A stretch of DNA of 59,757 nt, from assembly GCA_019744975.1 (NCBI GenBank), contig JAIETP010000037.1, positions 1 through 59,757 of the forward strand. The letters are read 5' to 3'. Below, one piece after another: positions 46,901-55,264 of this stretch. The stretch is from Burkholderiales bacterium (GTDB lineage Bacteria; Pseudomonadota; Gammaproteobacteria; Burkholderiales; SG8-41). The notes below the pieces were generated by a model. It had not been told where the DNA came from and did not search any database. It saw nothing but the letters and a program-made list of their open reading frames with translations. The position numbers were made by a program, and so were the translations under genes. The stretch's first letter is position 1; each line of letters begins with the position of its first letter.

Positions 46901-48046
46901 TTAAGTGACGGGCTGCTGCCGGGCAGCGATTGCCGGTGTTTCTGCCAATACCGCACTCGCGAGTTGTTGCATGGCTGTCGTGGTGTGTGCGCTGAGCGCA
47001 AACCGCGTCGCCTGTGGCAATCGCGGATAGTGACTGTTGATGGCGCGCGTATAGGCCGGATCGTAGTGCCTGACCAGCAGTTCCGCGGTCAACCGGTCCC
47101 AGTCCTGGTTTCGCGCCAGCGCCTGCCAGTCATTGATGACCGTGCCGCCGTGAAGCTGGCGCAGGCAGTCGAGCTGGGTGTTGAGCAGCGCGGCATCGCC
47201 GAGAAAATGCGCGTATTCGTCCTTCAGCAGCGTGACCCGCACCGCCATGTCGGCTTCGATGACCAAGCAGTCGCTTTGCCACATGGCTTCGATCAGTTTT
47301 TCCGGCACGCGCAGCTTGCCGATTTTTTTGCTTTCTGATTCGACAAACACCGGCCGCGCCGGATCGAAGTGCCGCAGCGCATGCCAGACCAGGCTTTCAA
47401 ACATTTTCTGCGCCGGCTGCGGTGCATCGGGCAGGTTGCCCAGCACCGAACCGCGGTGTGCGGCGAGTTCTTCGAGATCAAGTACTTGTGCGCCCTGATC
47501 ACGCAGCGCGCGCAGCAGCAGGCTTTTACCGGTGCCGGTCATGCCGCAGACGACGCGCCACTCGAATCGTGACGGCAGGGTCTGCAGTTCATCGATGACC
47601 GCGCGCCGGTAGTTTTTGTAACCACCCTCGAGCTGGCCGGTGTGCCAGCCGATCCGGCCCAGCACATGGGCGAGGGCGCCGCTGCGGCCGCCGCCGCGCC
47701 AGCAATAAACGAGGGGGCGCCATTCGCGCGGACGCGCGAGCAGCTGTTCACGCAGATGGCGCGCGATGTTGGCGCTGACCATGGCGGCACCGATTTTTTT
47801 GGCGTCGAAGGATGAAACCTGCTTGTAGATGGTGCCGACTTCAGCGCGTTCGGCGTTGTTCAGCACGGGGTAATTGACCGCACCGGGAATGTGGTCCTCG
47901 GCGAATTCATCCTCGGTGCGCACGTCGATGATCTCGTCAAACTGATCGAGTTGTGCTACGGTGGCCACGCTCGCAAAGGAAGCTTTTGATGTGCGGGCTT
48001 TTGATGCGCGCGCTTTTTCGGGGTGTTGATCTGTTGCTTCAGCCAT
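46901..48046 (-). CDS. mnmH: tRNA 2-selenouridine synthase (MnmH/SelU)
   Basis: A 381-residue protein. The N-terminal rhodanese domain (about 28-145) carries catalytic Cys115 in VYCWRGGGRSG. The C-terminal P-loop domain has GMTGTGKS (168-175), followed by LDLEELAAHRGSVLG and VFVESESKKIGKLRVP. The enzyme uses selenophosphate to convert 2-thiouridine at the wobble position of tRNA-Lys, -Glu and -Gln to 2-selenouridine through a geranylated intermediate. Its substrate donor, SelD, is encoded divergently 95 bp away, which strongly supports the assignment. The first ~25 residues are a charged Ala/Lys/Arg extension. Confidence 0.95.
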   Translation of the reverse strand: MAEATDQHPEKARASKARTSKASFASVATVAQLDQFDEIIDVRTEDEFAEDHIPGAVNYPVLNNAERAEVGTIYKQVSSFDAKKIGAAMVSANIARHLREQLLARPREWRPLVYCWRGGGRSGALAHVLGRIGWHTGQLEGGYKNYRRAVIDELQTLPSRFEWRVVCGMTGTGKSLLLRALRDQGAQVLDLEELAAHRGSVLGNLPDAPQPAQKMFESLVWHALRHFDPARPVFVESESKKIGKLRVPEKLIEAMWQSDCLVIEADMAVRVTLLKDEYAHFLGDAALLNTQLDCLRQLHGGTVINDWQALARNQDWDRLTAELLVRHYDPAYTRAINSHYPRLPQATRFALSAHTTTAMQQLASAVLAETPAIAARQQPVT

Positions 48047-48103
48047 GATGCAGCATTATCGCATCCGGCCAGTGCGTCGCCCAAGCCCAAACCAGCCTTA
48101 CTT

Positions 48104-48140
48104 AATCACCTAATCACATAATCACCCACTTACCAATCAC
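48104..48140 (+). repeat. AATCAC direct repeats before selD
   Basis: AATCAC occurs at 48104, 48112, 48120 and 48135, the first three exactly 8 bp apart, ending one base before the selD ATG. There is no Shine-Dalgarno sequence in this region. The repeats lie in the mnmH-selD divergent gap and could be regulatory or simple-sequence drift. Confidence 0.45.
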
Positions 48141-48141
48141 C

Positions 48142-49197
48142 ATGGACAAAACCATAGACCCCGCAGCCCTGCGCCTGACCCAGTTTTCCCACGGCGGTGG
48201 GTGAGGCTGCAAACTGACGCCAGCGTTGCTGAGCGAGGTTTTGGCAAATTCACCTGCGCAGGTGTTCAAGGACCTGCTGGTCGGTACGGAGTCGAGTGAC
48301 GACGCTGCCGTCTATCGCATCAACGAGTCGCAGGCGATCATCGCAACGACGGACTTTTTCATGCCCATCGTCGATGATCCCTATGATTTCGGCCGTATCG
48401 CCGCGACCAATGCGATCTCCGACGTCTACGCGATGGGCGGCAAACCCTTCATGGCGCTGGCCCTGCTCGGCATCCCCGTCGGCAAGATACCGATGGAAGT
48501 CGCGCAACGCATCACCGCCGGCGGCCACGCCGTATGCGCCGCGGCGGGCATACCGATTGCCGGCGGCCATTCCATCGATGCACCGGAACCGATTTACGGC
48601 CTGGTGGCGCTGGGCCTGATCCATCCCGACAAGGTCAAACGCAACGATCGCGCGAAAGCCGGCGACGTGCTGATCCTCGGCAAAGGCCTGGGCGTCGGCA
48701 TCATGAGCGCGGCGATGAAAAAGGGCGAACTGAGGGACAAGGCCTATGCGCAGATGCTGGAGAGTGCGACCAAACTGAACACGCCGGGCATTGCACTCGC
48801 TGACATGCCGGCGGTACATGCGCTGACCGACGTCACGGGATTCGGCCTGCTCGGTCATTTGCTCGAAATCTGCCGCGGCTCGGGACTTGCGGCCGAGCTG
48901 CAATGGTCACAGGTACCGATACTTCCGGCGGCACGGCATTTGCTCGAGGCCGGTTATGTGACCGGTGCTTCGGAACGCAACTGGACCAGTTATGGCGCGC
49001 AGGTGGTGATGCCCGCCGGTGACACCACGCTGCAGCGGCGGATGCTGACCGATCCGCAAACCAGCGGTGGTTTGCTGGTGGCCTGTGCGGCGGATGCAGC
49101 GCCCGCCGTCCTGGACATTTTCAAGGCCGAGGGTTTTGCCGGGGCTGCGGTGATCGGCCGGCTGGCGGCGGGTAGTCCTACTGTTACTGTTGTTTAA
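48142..49197 (+). CDS. selD: selenide, water dikinase SelD, a predicted selenoprotein (in-frame UGA = Sec21)
   Basis: 351 residues from ATG 48142, read through one UGA at 48202-48204. The N-terminus reads LRLTQFSHGGG-U-GCK, aligning the UGA with the catalytic Cys17 of E. coli SelD (YSHGAGCGCK) and keeping the essential Lys (Lys24). Downstream the family sequence continues without damage: TTDFFMPIVDDPYDFGRIAATNAISDVYAMGGKP (in part), GGHSIDAPEPIYGL, TDVTGFGLLGHL and DPQTSGGLL. SelD makes selenophosphate from selenide and ATP for Sec-tRNA and for MnmH. A conventional caller would start this gene at 48226 and lose the active site. The selABC genes needed to decode UGA are outside the window. Confidence 0.93.
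48202..48235 (+). promoter_or_regulatory. Sec UGA codon and candidate bacterial SECIS hairpin in selD
   Basis: After the UGA (48202-48204), CGCCAGC (48218-48224) can pair with GCTG-A-GCG (48228-48235, one bulged A), closing a GUU loop at 48225-48227. A 4-bp-or-longer stem and a G at the start of the apical loop about 20 nt after UGA fit the general bacterial SECIS description. Confidence 0.6.
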
Positions 49198-49213
49198 AGT
49201 CAGTCGAATGCCG

Positions 49214-49313
49214 CCGTTCATGGTTCGATGCTTCGTCAGGTTCAGCATCACCACGAACGGCTTTCAAAATAGCCGTTCGCCCTGAGCCTGTCGAAGGGTG
49301 GACGGCTATTTTG
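49214..49313. repeat. REP-like repeat with long hairpin between selD and the esterase gene
   Basis: Two units: CCGTTCATGGTTCG...CACGAACGG (49214-49260) and CCGTTCGCCCTGAGCCTG with TCGAAGG (49273-49297). The second is enclosed by a perfect 12-bp stem, CAAAATAGCCGT (49265-49276) with ACGGCTATTTTG (49302-49313). The A and T ends would make it an intrinsic terminator on both strands, suiting this convergent gap. Confidence 0.8.
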
Positions 49314-49322
49314 TATTTTTAC

Positions 49323-49337
49323 ATAAGTATTTGATTT
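49323..49337 (-). repeat. exact copy of AAATCAAATACTTAT motif overlapping the esterase stop codon
   Basis: On the minus strand the motif begins inside the TAA stop (49336-49338) of the esterase gene and runs downstream, the same gene-end placement as the copies after rnr and glk. Confidence 0.7.
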
Positions 49338-49959
49338 ATTTAACTTTTATTAAAGTCGCCAGCGGTTTCCAGATCGTTTCCAGAATCATCGGTTGCGCCG
49401 CCGCGGTGGGATGCAGATTGTCGGGCAGGAAATAATCGCGCTGGTCGGCAAACCCTTCGAGCAGGAAAGGCACCAGCGGCACACGCCGGGTTTTGGCCAC
49501 TTCACGGAAGGTGGCCTGGAACTTTTCGGTGTAAGCGGGGCCGTAGTTGGGTGGGATACGCATGCCGGCGACAATGACGCGTGCATGGGAGCGTTGCGCG
49601 GCATCAATCATGCGTTCGAGATTGCGGCGCATCGCGGCGAGATCCGCGCCGCGCAGGCCGTCATTGGCGCCGAGTGCAAGAATCACAACAGCGGGGCGAT
49701 GGGTCTTTAATGCCTGGTCGATGCGATTGGCGCCGCCCTGCGTGGTTTCACCGCTGATGCTGGCATTGACGACCGTATAATCCGTTTTTTTCTGTTGCAG
49801 GCGCTGCGCCAGCAGTTGCGGCCAGTCCTCGCCGCGCGCGAGCCCGTAACCCGCGGACAGGCTGTCACCGAATACGAGTATGGTTTGCGCCGCCGCAAGT
49901 GGAACGGCGAAGAAACTGAAGAGCAGGACAACAAACAGGGACTGCAGACGAATCAGCAT
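49336..49959 (-). CDS. tesA: exported arylesterase/lysophospholipase-type SGNH hydrolase (TesA family)
   Basis: A 207-residue protein with signal peptide (SLFVVLLFSFFAVPLAAAQ, residues 7-25). SGNH blocks are complete: block I GDSLSAGYG (nucleophile Ser33), block II Gly in SISGETTQGG, block III GANDGLR and block V DNLHPTAAAQ with the catalytic Asp and His. TesA proteins are periplasmic thioesterase/lysophospholipase/arylesterases with broad substrates. The start codon overlaps that of the divergent ABC ATPase gene by two bases, the conserved tesA-ybbA arrangement of Proteobacteria. Confidence 0.93.
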   Translation of the reverse strand: MLIRLQSLFVVLLFSFFAVPLAAAQTILVFGDSLSAGYGLARGEDWPQLLAQRLQQKKTDYTVVNASISGETTQGGANRIDQALKTHRPAVVILALGANDGLRGADLAAMRRNLERMIDAAQRSHARVIVAGMRIPPNYGPAYTEKFQATFREVAKTRRVPLVPFLLEGFADQRDYFLPDNLHPTAAAQPMILETIWKPLATLIKVK

Positions 49960-50674
49960 GAGTGCTCAACTTTCAGAAAAACCTGCAGACAAAACTGCGG
50001 CAAAAAAACCGGATTCGATGGTGCGCGTGGCGCAACTGACCAAGCAGGTTACCACCGGCGATTCCACATTGACCATTTTGCGCGACGTGAGTTTCAGCAT
50101 CGCCGCCGGTGAGGCGGTCGCCGTGGTTGGTGCCTCCGGCTCCGGAAAATCAACTTTGCTCGGTTTGCTGGCGGGACTCGACACGCCGACATCAGGCTCG
50201 GTACAGGTTGATGGACAGGATCTGTTCGCGCTGGATGAAGACGGCCGCGCGGCATTGCGCGCGCAAATGCTGGGTTTTGTATTCCAGTCCTTCAATCTGC
50301 TGCCGGCGATGACTGCGCTGGAAAACGTGATGCTGCCGCTGGAACTGGCCGGTGCGCCGGATGCTGCCGGTGCCGCGCGTGAACTGCTGGGGCGTGTCGG
50401 CCTCGCGGCGCGGCTGACCCATTATCCGAAACAACTCTCCGGCGGCGAACAGCAGCGTGTGGCGATTGCCCGCGCCTTTGTCACCAAGCCGGCGCTGCTG
50501 CTGGCCGATGAACCCACCGGTAACCTCGATGCCGCCACCGGCGCCGAGATCATCAAGCTGATGTTTGAGCTGAATCGCGAGCAGGGTGCGACGCTGATTC
50601 TGGTGACTCACGACGCCGAGCTGTCGCAGCGCTGTGGCCGTGTATTGCAACTCGTAGGCGGGGTATTGCAATAG
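49958..50674 (+). CDS. ybbA: YbbA-like ABC transporter ATP-binding protein
   Basis: A 238-residue LolD/MacB-type ATPase. Walker A GASGSGKST is at 58-66, the Q-loop is in GFVFQSFNLLPAMTALENV, the signature LSGGEQQRVAIARAF at about 149, Walker B LLLADEPTGNLD and the switch His in LVTHD. The ATG at 49958 matches the family; the open frame 26 codons upstream lies in the antisense of tesA. It energises the FtsX-like permease encoded next, whose GTG start shares a base with this stop. The substrate of YbbA-YbbP is not firmly known; lipid or lipoprotein-related export is often proposed. Confidence 0.92.
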   Translation: MSAQLSEKPADKTAAKKPDSMVRVAQLTKQVTTGDSTLTILRDVSFSIAAGEAVAVVGASGSGKSTLLGLLAGLDTPTSGSVQVDGQDLFALDEDGRAALRAQMLGFVFQSFNLLPAMTALENVMLPLELAGAPDAAGAARELLGRVGLAARLTHYPKQLSGGEQQRVAIARAFVTKPALLLADEPTGNLDAATGAEIIKLMFELNREQGATLILVTHDAELSQRCGRVLQLVGGVLQ

Positions 50675-53181
50675 TGGGTTGGATCGGCGAAATCCGTCTT
50701 GCGCTGCGCCTGCTGGCGCGGGACTGGCGCGCCGGTGAATTGACGCTGCTGGCGGTGGCTGTTGTGGTCGCCGTCGCCAGTGTCACTACTGTGGGGTTTT
50801 TTACCGATCGCGTACACCAGGCGTTGAATCGCCAGGCCAATCAACTGCTCGGCGCCGACCTGGTGGTGTCCGCCGACCGGCCGCTGGATGCGCAATTCGC
50901 CGACGAAGCCAAGCGCCTCGGCCTGCAGGTGACGCACATGCTGCGTTTTCCGAGCATGGCTGCGGGCAATGGCCAAACCGTGCTGGCCGAGATCAAGGCG
51001 GTGACCGCGGGTTATCCGCAGCGCGGTGAATTACGCATCACCGATGTGCTGTACACACCGGATCGCCGTGCCGGTTCGATTCCGGCTTCCGGCACCGTGT
51101 GGGTCGATGAAAAACTCCTGACCCGTCTGCAGTTGAAACCCGGCGATACCGTTGAAGTCGGGCAGAGCCGCCTGCCGGTGTCCGCAATCATCACCCAGGA
51201 ACCGGACAGCGCCATCGGTTTCATCAATGCCGGGCCGCGGGTGATGATGAACCAGGCCGACGTTGCCGCAACCGGACTGGTGCAGGTTGGCAGCCGCATT
51301 CGTTACCGGGTGCAGGTCGCGGGGTCTCCCAATGCCGTTGATGCCTACCGCGCCTGGGTCGATGCCCGCCTGCAGCCGGGGCAGCGCGTCGAAAGCATCC
51401 AGGATGCGCGTCCCGAAATCCGTTCAGCGCTGGATCGCGCGGAAAAATTCTTGAACCTCGCGGCCTTGTTCAGCGTCGTTCTGGCCGCGGTGGCTGTGGC
51501 CCTGGCGGCGCGGCGCTTTCTGCAACGCCACCTCGATGCCTGTGCGGTGATGCGCTGCCATGGCGCGTCGCGGGGGCGGGTGGTGCGGTTGTACGTGGTC
51601 CAGTTCATCGCGCTGGGCCTGGTCGCCAGCATCGTGGGGTCTGTCGCCGGATTCCTCGCACAACACGCCCTGGCCTTGTGGTTGGGTAGTCTGGTCACCG
51701 TCGAATTGCCGGGTGCAGGGGCTATGCCTGCGCTGCATGGTTTTGTCACCGGACTGGCGCTGCTGCTGGGATTCTCGCTGCCGCCGCTGCTGGCGCTGGG
51801 CAATGTACCGCCGCTGCGTGTGTTGCGCCGGGACATCGGCGCGCCCGGCGGCATGGGCTGGTTTGCCTATGTGCTGGGGGCCGTCGTCATCGGCGGTCTG
51901 ATCCTGTGGAAAGCCGGTGAACTGCGCCTCGGCCTGCTGGTGTTCGGCGGTTTTGTCGCGGCGATGCTGGTTGCCGGTCTGCTGGCCTGGGGTGTGATCA
52001 TTGCGGTGTCGCAGTTGCGCAGCACCGGCGTCTCCTGGCGCTTTGGCATTGCCAACCTGCGCCGGCGGCGTCTGGCCAGCGTGTTGCAGGTTGCCGCGCT
52101 GGGTGTTGGCGTGATGGCCTTGCTGACCCTGACCATCATCCGCGGTGAGCTCTTGCAACTGTGGCAGGACAGCCTGCCGCCGGATGCGCCGAACCGCTTC
52201 ATTGTCAACATCCAGAAAGACCAGGTCCCGGCACTGGAGAAATTTTTTGCCGCGCAAAACATCACCATGCCCGAACTGCATCCGATGGTGCGCGGGCGGT
52301 TGATCAAAATCAATGAACGTGCGGTGTCATCCGCCGACTACACGGATGATCGTGCGCGCCGTCTTGCCGACCGCGAATTCAACCTGTCGTGGGCGACAAA
52401 AATGCAGAAGGACAATCTGCTGGTCGCCGGTCAATGGTGGGATACAAGCGGGAATAAAAAGCCACGCAGCGATCAATTTTCAATGGAAGACGGTATCGCG
52501 CGTGCCTTGGGCATCAAGATCGGCGACGTGCTGACCTTTGATTCGGCCGGCAGCAGTTATGCCGCCGAAGTCACCAGCCTGCGCAAGGTCGACTGGGATT
52601 CCTTCAACGTCAATTTTTTCCTGGTCGCGCCGCCGGGCCTGCTCGAACAGCAGCCGGTCAGTTTTGTCACCAGCTTTTATCTGCCGCCGGGTAATGTCGA
52701 ACTTCTCAATGCGCTGGTCAAACAGTTTCCCAATTTTCTGCTGATCGATGTCGCGCAGGTGCTGAACCAGGTGCAGGCGATGATCACCCAGGTGTCGCGC
52801 GCGGTGCAGTTTGTATTTTTATTTACACTGCTCGCAGGGCTGGTGGTGTTGTATGCCGCGATTGCCAGTACCCAGGATGAACGCCTGTATCAGGCCACCA
52901 TGATGCGCACGCTGGGTGCCAGCCGTGCGCAACTGGCGCGGGCCAATATCGCCGAATTCGCGGTGATCGGCGCGCTGGCCGGATTGATCGCCGCGGCCGG
53001 CGCCAATGCCCTCGGCTATGCGCTGGCCAGCCGCATCGTCAATGTCGGATATACCTTCAGCCCGACGGTATGGGCGGTCGGCATCGCCTGCAGCATTGTC
53101 GGCATCGCGGCGGCCGGTTATCTGGGTACCCGGCAGGTGCTGAGGATTTCTCCGCTGCGAGTGTTGCGCCAGTTGTCGTAA
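50674..53181 (+). CDS. ybbP: YbbP-like FtsX-family ABC transporter permease
   Basis: An 835-residue membrane protein with GTG start overlapping the ATPase stop. An N-terminal helix (about 19-41) is followed by a large periplasmic domain, then three helices with FtsX character near 260-375 (FLNLAALFSVVLAAVAVALAARRF, in part). Two further helices near 395-440 precede a second periplasmic part (about 500-690) and three final helices (QFVFLFTLLAGLVVLYAAIAS to the end), with the repeated LRVLRRDIG / LRVLRQLS motifs that bind the ATPase. Such ten-helix duplicated permeases belong to the YbbP group. Confidence 0.9.
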   Translation: MGWIGEIRLALRLLARDWRAGELTLLAVAVVVAVASVTTVGFFTDRVHQALNRQANQLLGADLVVSADRPLDAQFADEAKRLGLQVTHMLRFPSMAAGNGQTVLAEIKAVTAGYPQRGELRITDVLYTPDRRAGSIPASGTVWVDEKLLTRLQLKPGDTVEVGQSRLPVSAIITQEPDSAIGFINAGPRVMMNQADVAATGLVQVGSRIRYRVQVAGSPNAVDAYRAWVDARLQPGQRVESIQDARPEIRSALDRAEKFLNLAALFSVVLAAVAVALAARRFLQRHLDACAVMRCHGASRGRVVRLYVVQFIALGLVASIVGSVAGFLAQHALALWLGSLVTVELPGAGAMPALHGFVTGLALLLGFSLPPLLALGNVPPLRVLRRDIGAPGGMGWFAYVLGAVVIGGLILWKAGELRLGLLVFGGFVAAMLVAGLLAWGVIIAVSQLRSTGVSWRFGIANLRRRRLASVLQVAALGVGVMALLTLTIIRGELLQLWQDSLPPDAPNRFIVNIQKDQVPALEKFFAAQNITMPELHPMVRGRLIKINERAVSSADYTDDRARRLADREFNLSWATKMQKDNLLVAGQWWDTSGNKKPRSDQFSMEDGIARALGIKIGDVLTFDSAGSSYAAEVTSLRKVDWDSFNVNFFLVAPPGLLEQQPVSFVTSFYLPPGNVELLNALVKQFPNFLLIDVAQVLNQVQAMITQVSRAVQFVFLFTLLAGLVVLYAAIASTQDERLYQATMMRTLGASRAQLARANIAEFAVIGALAGLIAAAGANALGYALASRIVNVGYTFSPTVWAVGIACSIVGIAAAGYLGTRQVLRISPLRVLRQLS

Positions 53182-53226
53182 CCGGCGGTCGCCGGCGATA
53201 TACTTCGGTGAAACAGGCCTGAACCC

Positions 53227-54495
53227 ATGACCGAATCCTCATCCATTTATATCTTATTGATTTTATTGGTATTTTTGTGCATCGTCGTCGGCGTGATGAT
53301 GGTGCAAAGCCGCACCGTCGCGCTGACCGTGCGCAATCTGCAGCAGGCGCTGGAAGACAAACACCGCGCCATGCTCGGTGACCTGCATGAAGGATTGACG
53401 AAGCAGGGGGATCGCCTCGGCACTCAGGTTGCGGAATCCAGCGATCGCCAACGCCTCAGCGTGGCGGAAGAACTGAAACAAACCCGTGATGTGCTGCATG
53501 CGCTGCGCCTGACCCTGACCCAGGAAATGGGCACCCAGCGCGAGGCGATGCTGGAGCGCCTGTCGGCGACCACGGAAATCCTCAACACCAAGATCGACGC
53601 CCGCCTCGGTGAAATCGCCGGCAAGGTCAATGAACGCCTCGACGAGGGCTTCAAAAAAACCAATGAAACTTTTGTCAGCGTGATGACGCGGCTGGCGACC
53701 ATCGACGAAGCGCAGAAAAAAATTGACAGCCTGACCGGCAGTGTGGTTAGCCTGCAGGAACTGCTGGGTGACAAACGTGCGCGCGGCGCCTTCGGTGAAG
53801 TGCAGCTCGAAGCGCTGGTGCGCAATGTGCTGCCGACCAGTGCCTTCGAAATGCAGGCGACGCTGTCCAACGGCACCCGCGCCGACTGCGTGATCCGGCT
53901 GCCGGCACCGACGGGGATGGTCGCCGTCGATTCCAAGTTTCCGCTGGAAAACTATCACCGCATGTTCGAACCGGCAGCCAATGCCGTGGACCGCACGCTG
54001 GCGCAGAAGCAGTTCCGTGCCGACATCAAAAAACACGTCGATGACATCGCGCGCAAATACATCATCCCCGGTGAAACGGCAGATGGTGCGGTGATGTTTG
54101 TGCCGGCGGAGGCGGTGTTTGCCGAAATTCACGGCCACCATGCCGAGATCGCCGAATACGCCAGCAACAAGCGGGTGTGGATCGTGTCGCCGACGACGCT
54201 GATGGCGGTGCTGAACACCGCGCGCGCGGTGCTGAAGGATGTCGAGACCCGCCAGCAGATCCACGTCATCAAGGATGCGCTGGCACGGCTGGCGGTGGAA
54301 TTCGGCCGTTTCGACGACCGCATGAAGGACCTGGCCAAACACATCCGTCAGGCCTATGACGATGTGGAGCGGGTGCAGGTCACCAGCGGCAAGATCTCCC
54401 AGCGGTTTGCGCAGATTGAAGGCGTGGAGCTCGACGAAGAATCCGAACCGGCGAAAATAATTGCGCTGCGGGATGGTCGCGAAGGTGGTGCCTGA
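53227..54495 (+). CDS. rmuC: DNA recombination protein RmuC homologue
   Basis: A 422-residue protein. An N-terminal membrane anchor (YILLILLVFLCIVVGVMMV, residues 8-26) precedes a long coiled coil (about 32-180). The RmuC nuclease-like core includes GDKRARGAFGEVQLEALVRN, VDSKFPLENYHRM and VSPTTLMAVLNTARAVL. RmuC limits inversions at short inverted repeats in E. coli, and recent family descriptions group it with PD-(D/E)XK-type nucleases. The first 40 coding bases are AT-rich, unlike the rest. It is followed by mtfA with a 23-bp overlap. Confidence 0.93.
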   Translation: MTESSSIYILLILLVFLCIVVGVMMVQSRTVALTVRNLQQALEDKHRAMLGDLHEGLTKQGDRLGTQVAESSDRQRLSVAEELKQTRDVLHALRLTLTQEMGTQREAMLERLSATTEILNTKIDARLGEIAGKVNERLDEGFKKTNETFVSVMTRLATIDEAQKKIDSLTGSVVSLQELLGDKRARGAFGEVQLEALVRNVLPTSAFEMQATLSNGTRADCVIRLPAPTGMVAVDSKFPLENYHRMFEPAANAVDRTLAQKQFRADIKKHVDDIARKYIIPGETADGAVMFVPAEAVFAEIHGHHAEIAEYASNKRVWIVSPTTLMAVLNTARAVLKDVETRQQIHVIKDALARLAVEFGRFDDRMKDLAKHIRQAYDDVERVQVTSGKISQRFAQIEGVELDEESEPAKIIALRDGREGGA

Positions 54496-55264
54496 TTTGG
54501 GCTGGTTTGGCCGGTGGCGCAAGGCACGAGCGCTGAAGCGGCAGGACATCAATGATGCGCAGTGGCAGCGCACCATCAGCCGTTTTTCCTTTTTCCGTAC
54601 CTTGCCTGCGGCTGATCAGCAAAAGCTGCGCGAACTGACCGCACTGTTTCTCGACCGCAAAGCGGTCATCGCCGCCGGCGGCCTGCAGATGACGCGCGAC
54701 ATGCAACTGGTCATCGCGGCGCAGGCCTGTCTGCTGGTGCTGAACCTCGATCTCGATTTTTACGCCGGCTGGGTCGAGGTCATCGTCTACCCGGACGAGT
54801 TCATCACCGATTACGAATACACCGATGAGGATGGCGTAGTGCACCGCGTCCAGGGCGCGATCAGTGGTGAGGCCTGGGAACATGGCCCTGTCATATTGTC
54901 ATGGCAGGATGCGGCTGCCGCTGACGGTGGATTCGGGTATAACGTGGTGATGCACGAGTTCGCGCACAAAATCGACATGTTGAATGGCGCGCCCGATGGA
55001 TTCCCGCCGCTGCACGCCGATATGGATCGCGTGGCGTGGACCGATACTTTCAGCGCCGCCTATGCCGATTTTGAGCAGAGGCTGGAGCGTCGCGAGGAAA
55101 CCCCGCTCGACGAATACGCCGCGGAAGACCCGGCCGAATTTTTTGCCGTATTGAGCGAACTGTTTTTTGAGCGGCCCGACACGCTGTCCGCACTGTATCC
55201 CGCGGTGTACGGCCAGCTCGCGGCGTTTTACCGGCAGGATCCCCTGAAGAGGATGCAGGCATGA
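54473..55264 (+). CDS. mtfA: MtfA-like zinc metallopeptidase (DUF980)
   Basis: A 263-residue protein from ATG 54473, inside the end of rmuC; GTG codons at 54485 and 54488 are alternatives. The zinc motif HEFAHKID is at 161-168, with a later Glu-containing helix (AEDPAEFFAVLSELFFERP) supplying the third ligand. WVEVIVYPDEF and GPVILSWQD are family blocks. E. coli MtfA binds and inactivates Mlc, the repressor of glucose-uptake genes, and has peptidase activity. Here the stop overlaps the glk start (ATGA), an appealing link to glucose metabolism. Confidence 0.92.
   Translation: MVAKVVPDLGWFGRWRKARALKRQDINDAQWQRTISRFSFFRTLPAADQQKLRELTALFLDRKAVIAAGGLQMTRDMQLVIAAQACLLVLNLDLDFYAGWVEVIVYPDEFITDYEYTDEDGVVHRVQGAISGEAWEHGPVILSWQDAAAADGGFGYNVVMHEFAHKIDMLNGAPDGFPPLHADMDRVAWTDTFSAAYADFEQRLERREETPLDEYAAEDPAEFFAVLSELFFERPDTLSALYPAVYGQLAAFYRQDPLKRMQA

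Noticed and set aside
48142-48225. selD as a truncated or frameshifted pseudogene starting at 48226
   Set aside because: The only defect is a single UGA at the exact Cys/Sec active-site position, with perfect family sequence before and after it and a plausible SECIS hairpin. Neighbouring mnmH also needs SelD product.
53240-53275. AT-rich stretch TTGATTTTATTGG at the start of rmuC as another copy of the AAATCAAATACTTAT repeat
   Set aside because: It shares only the TTTGATTT-like part by composition and lies in coding sequence for a membrane helix.
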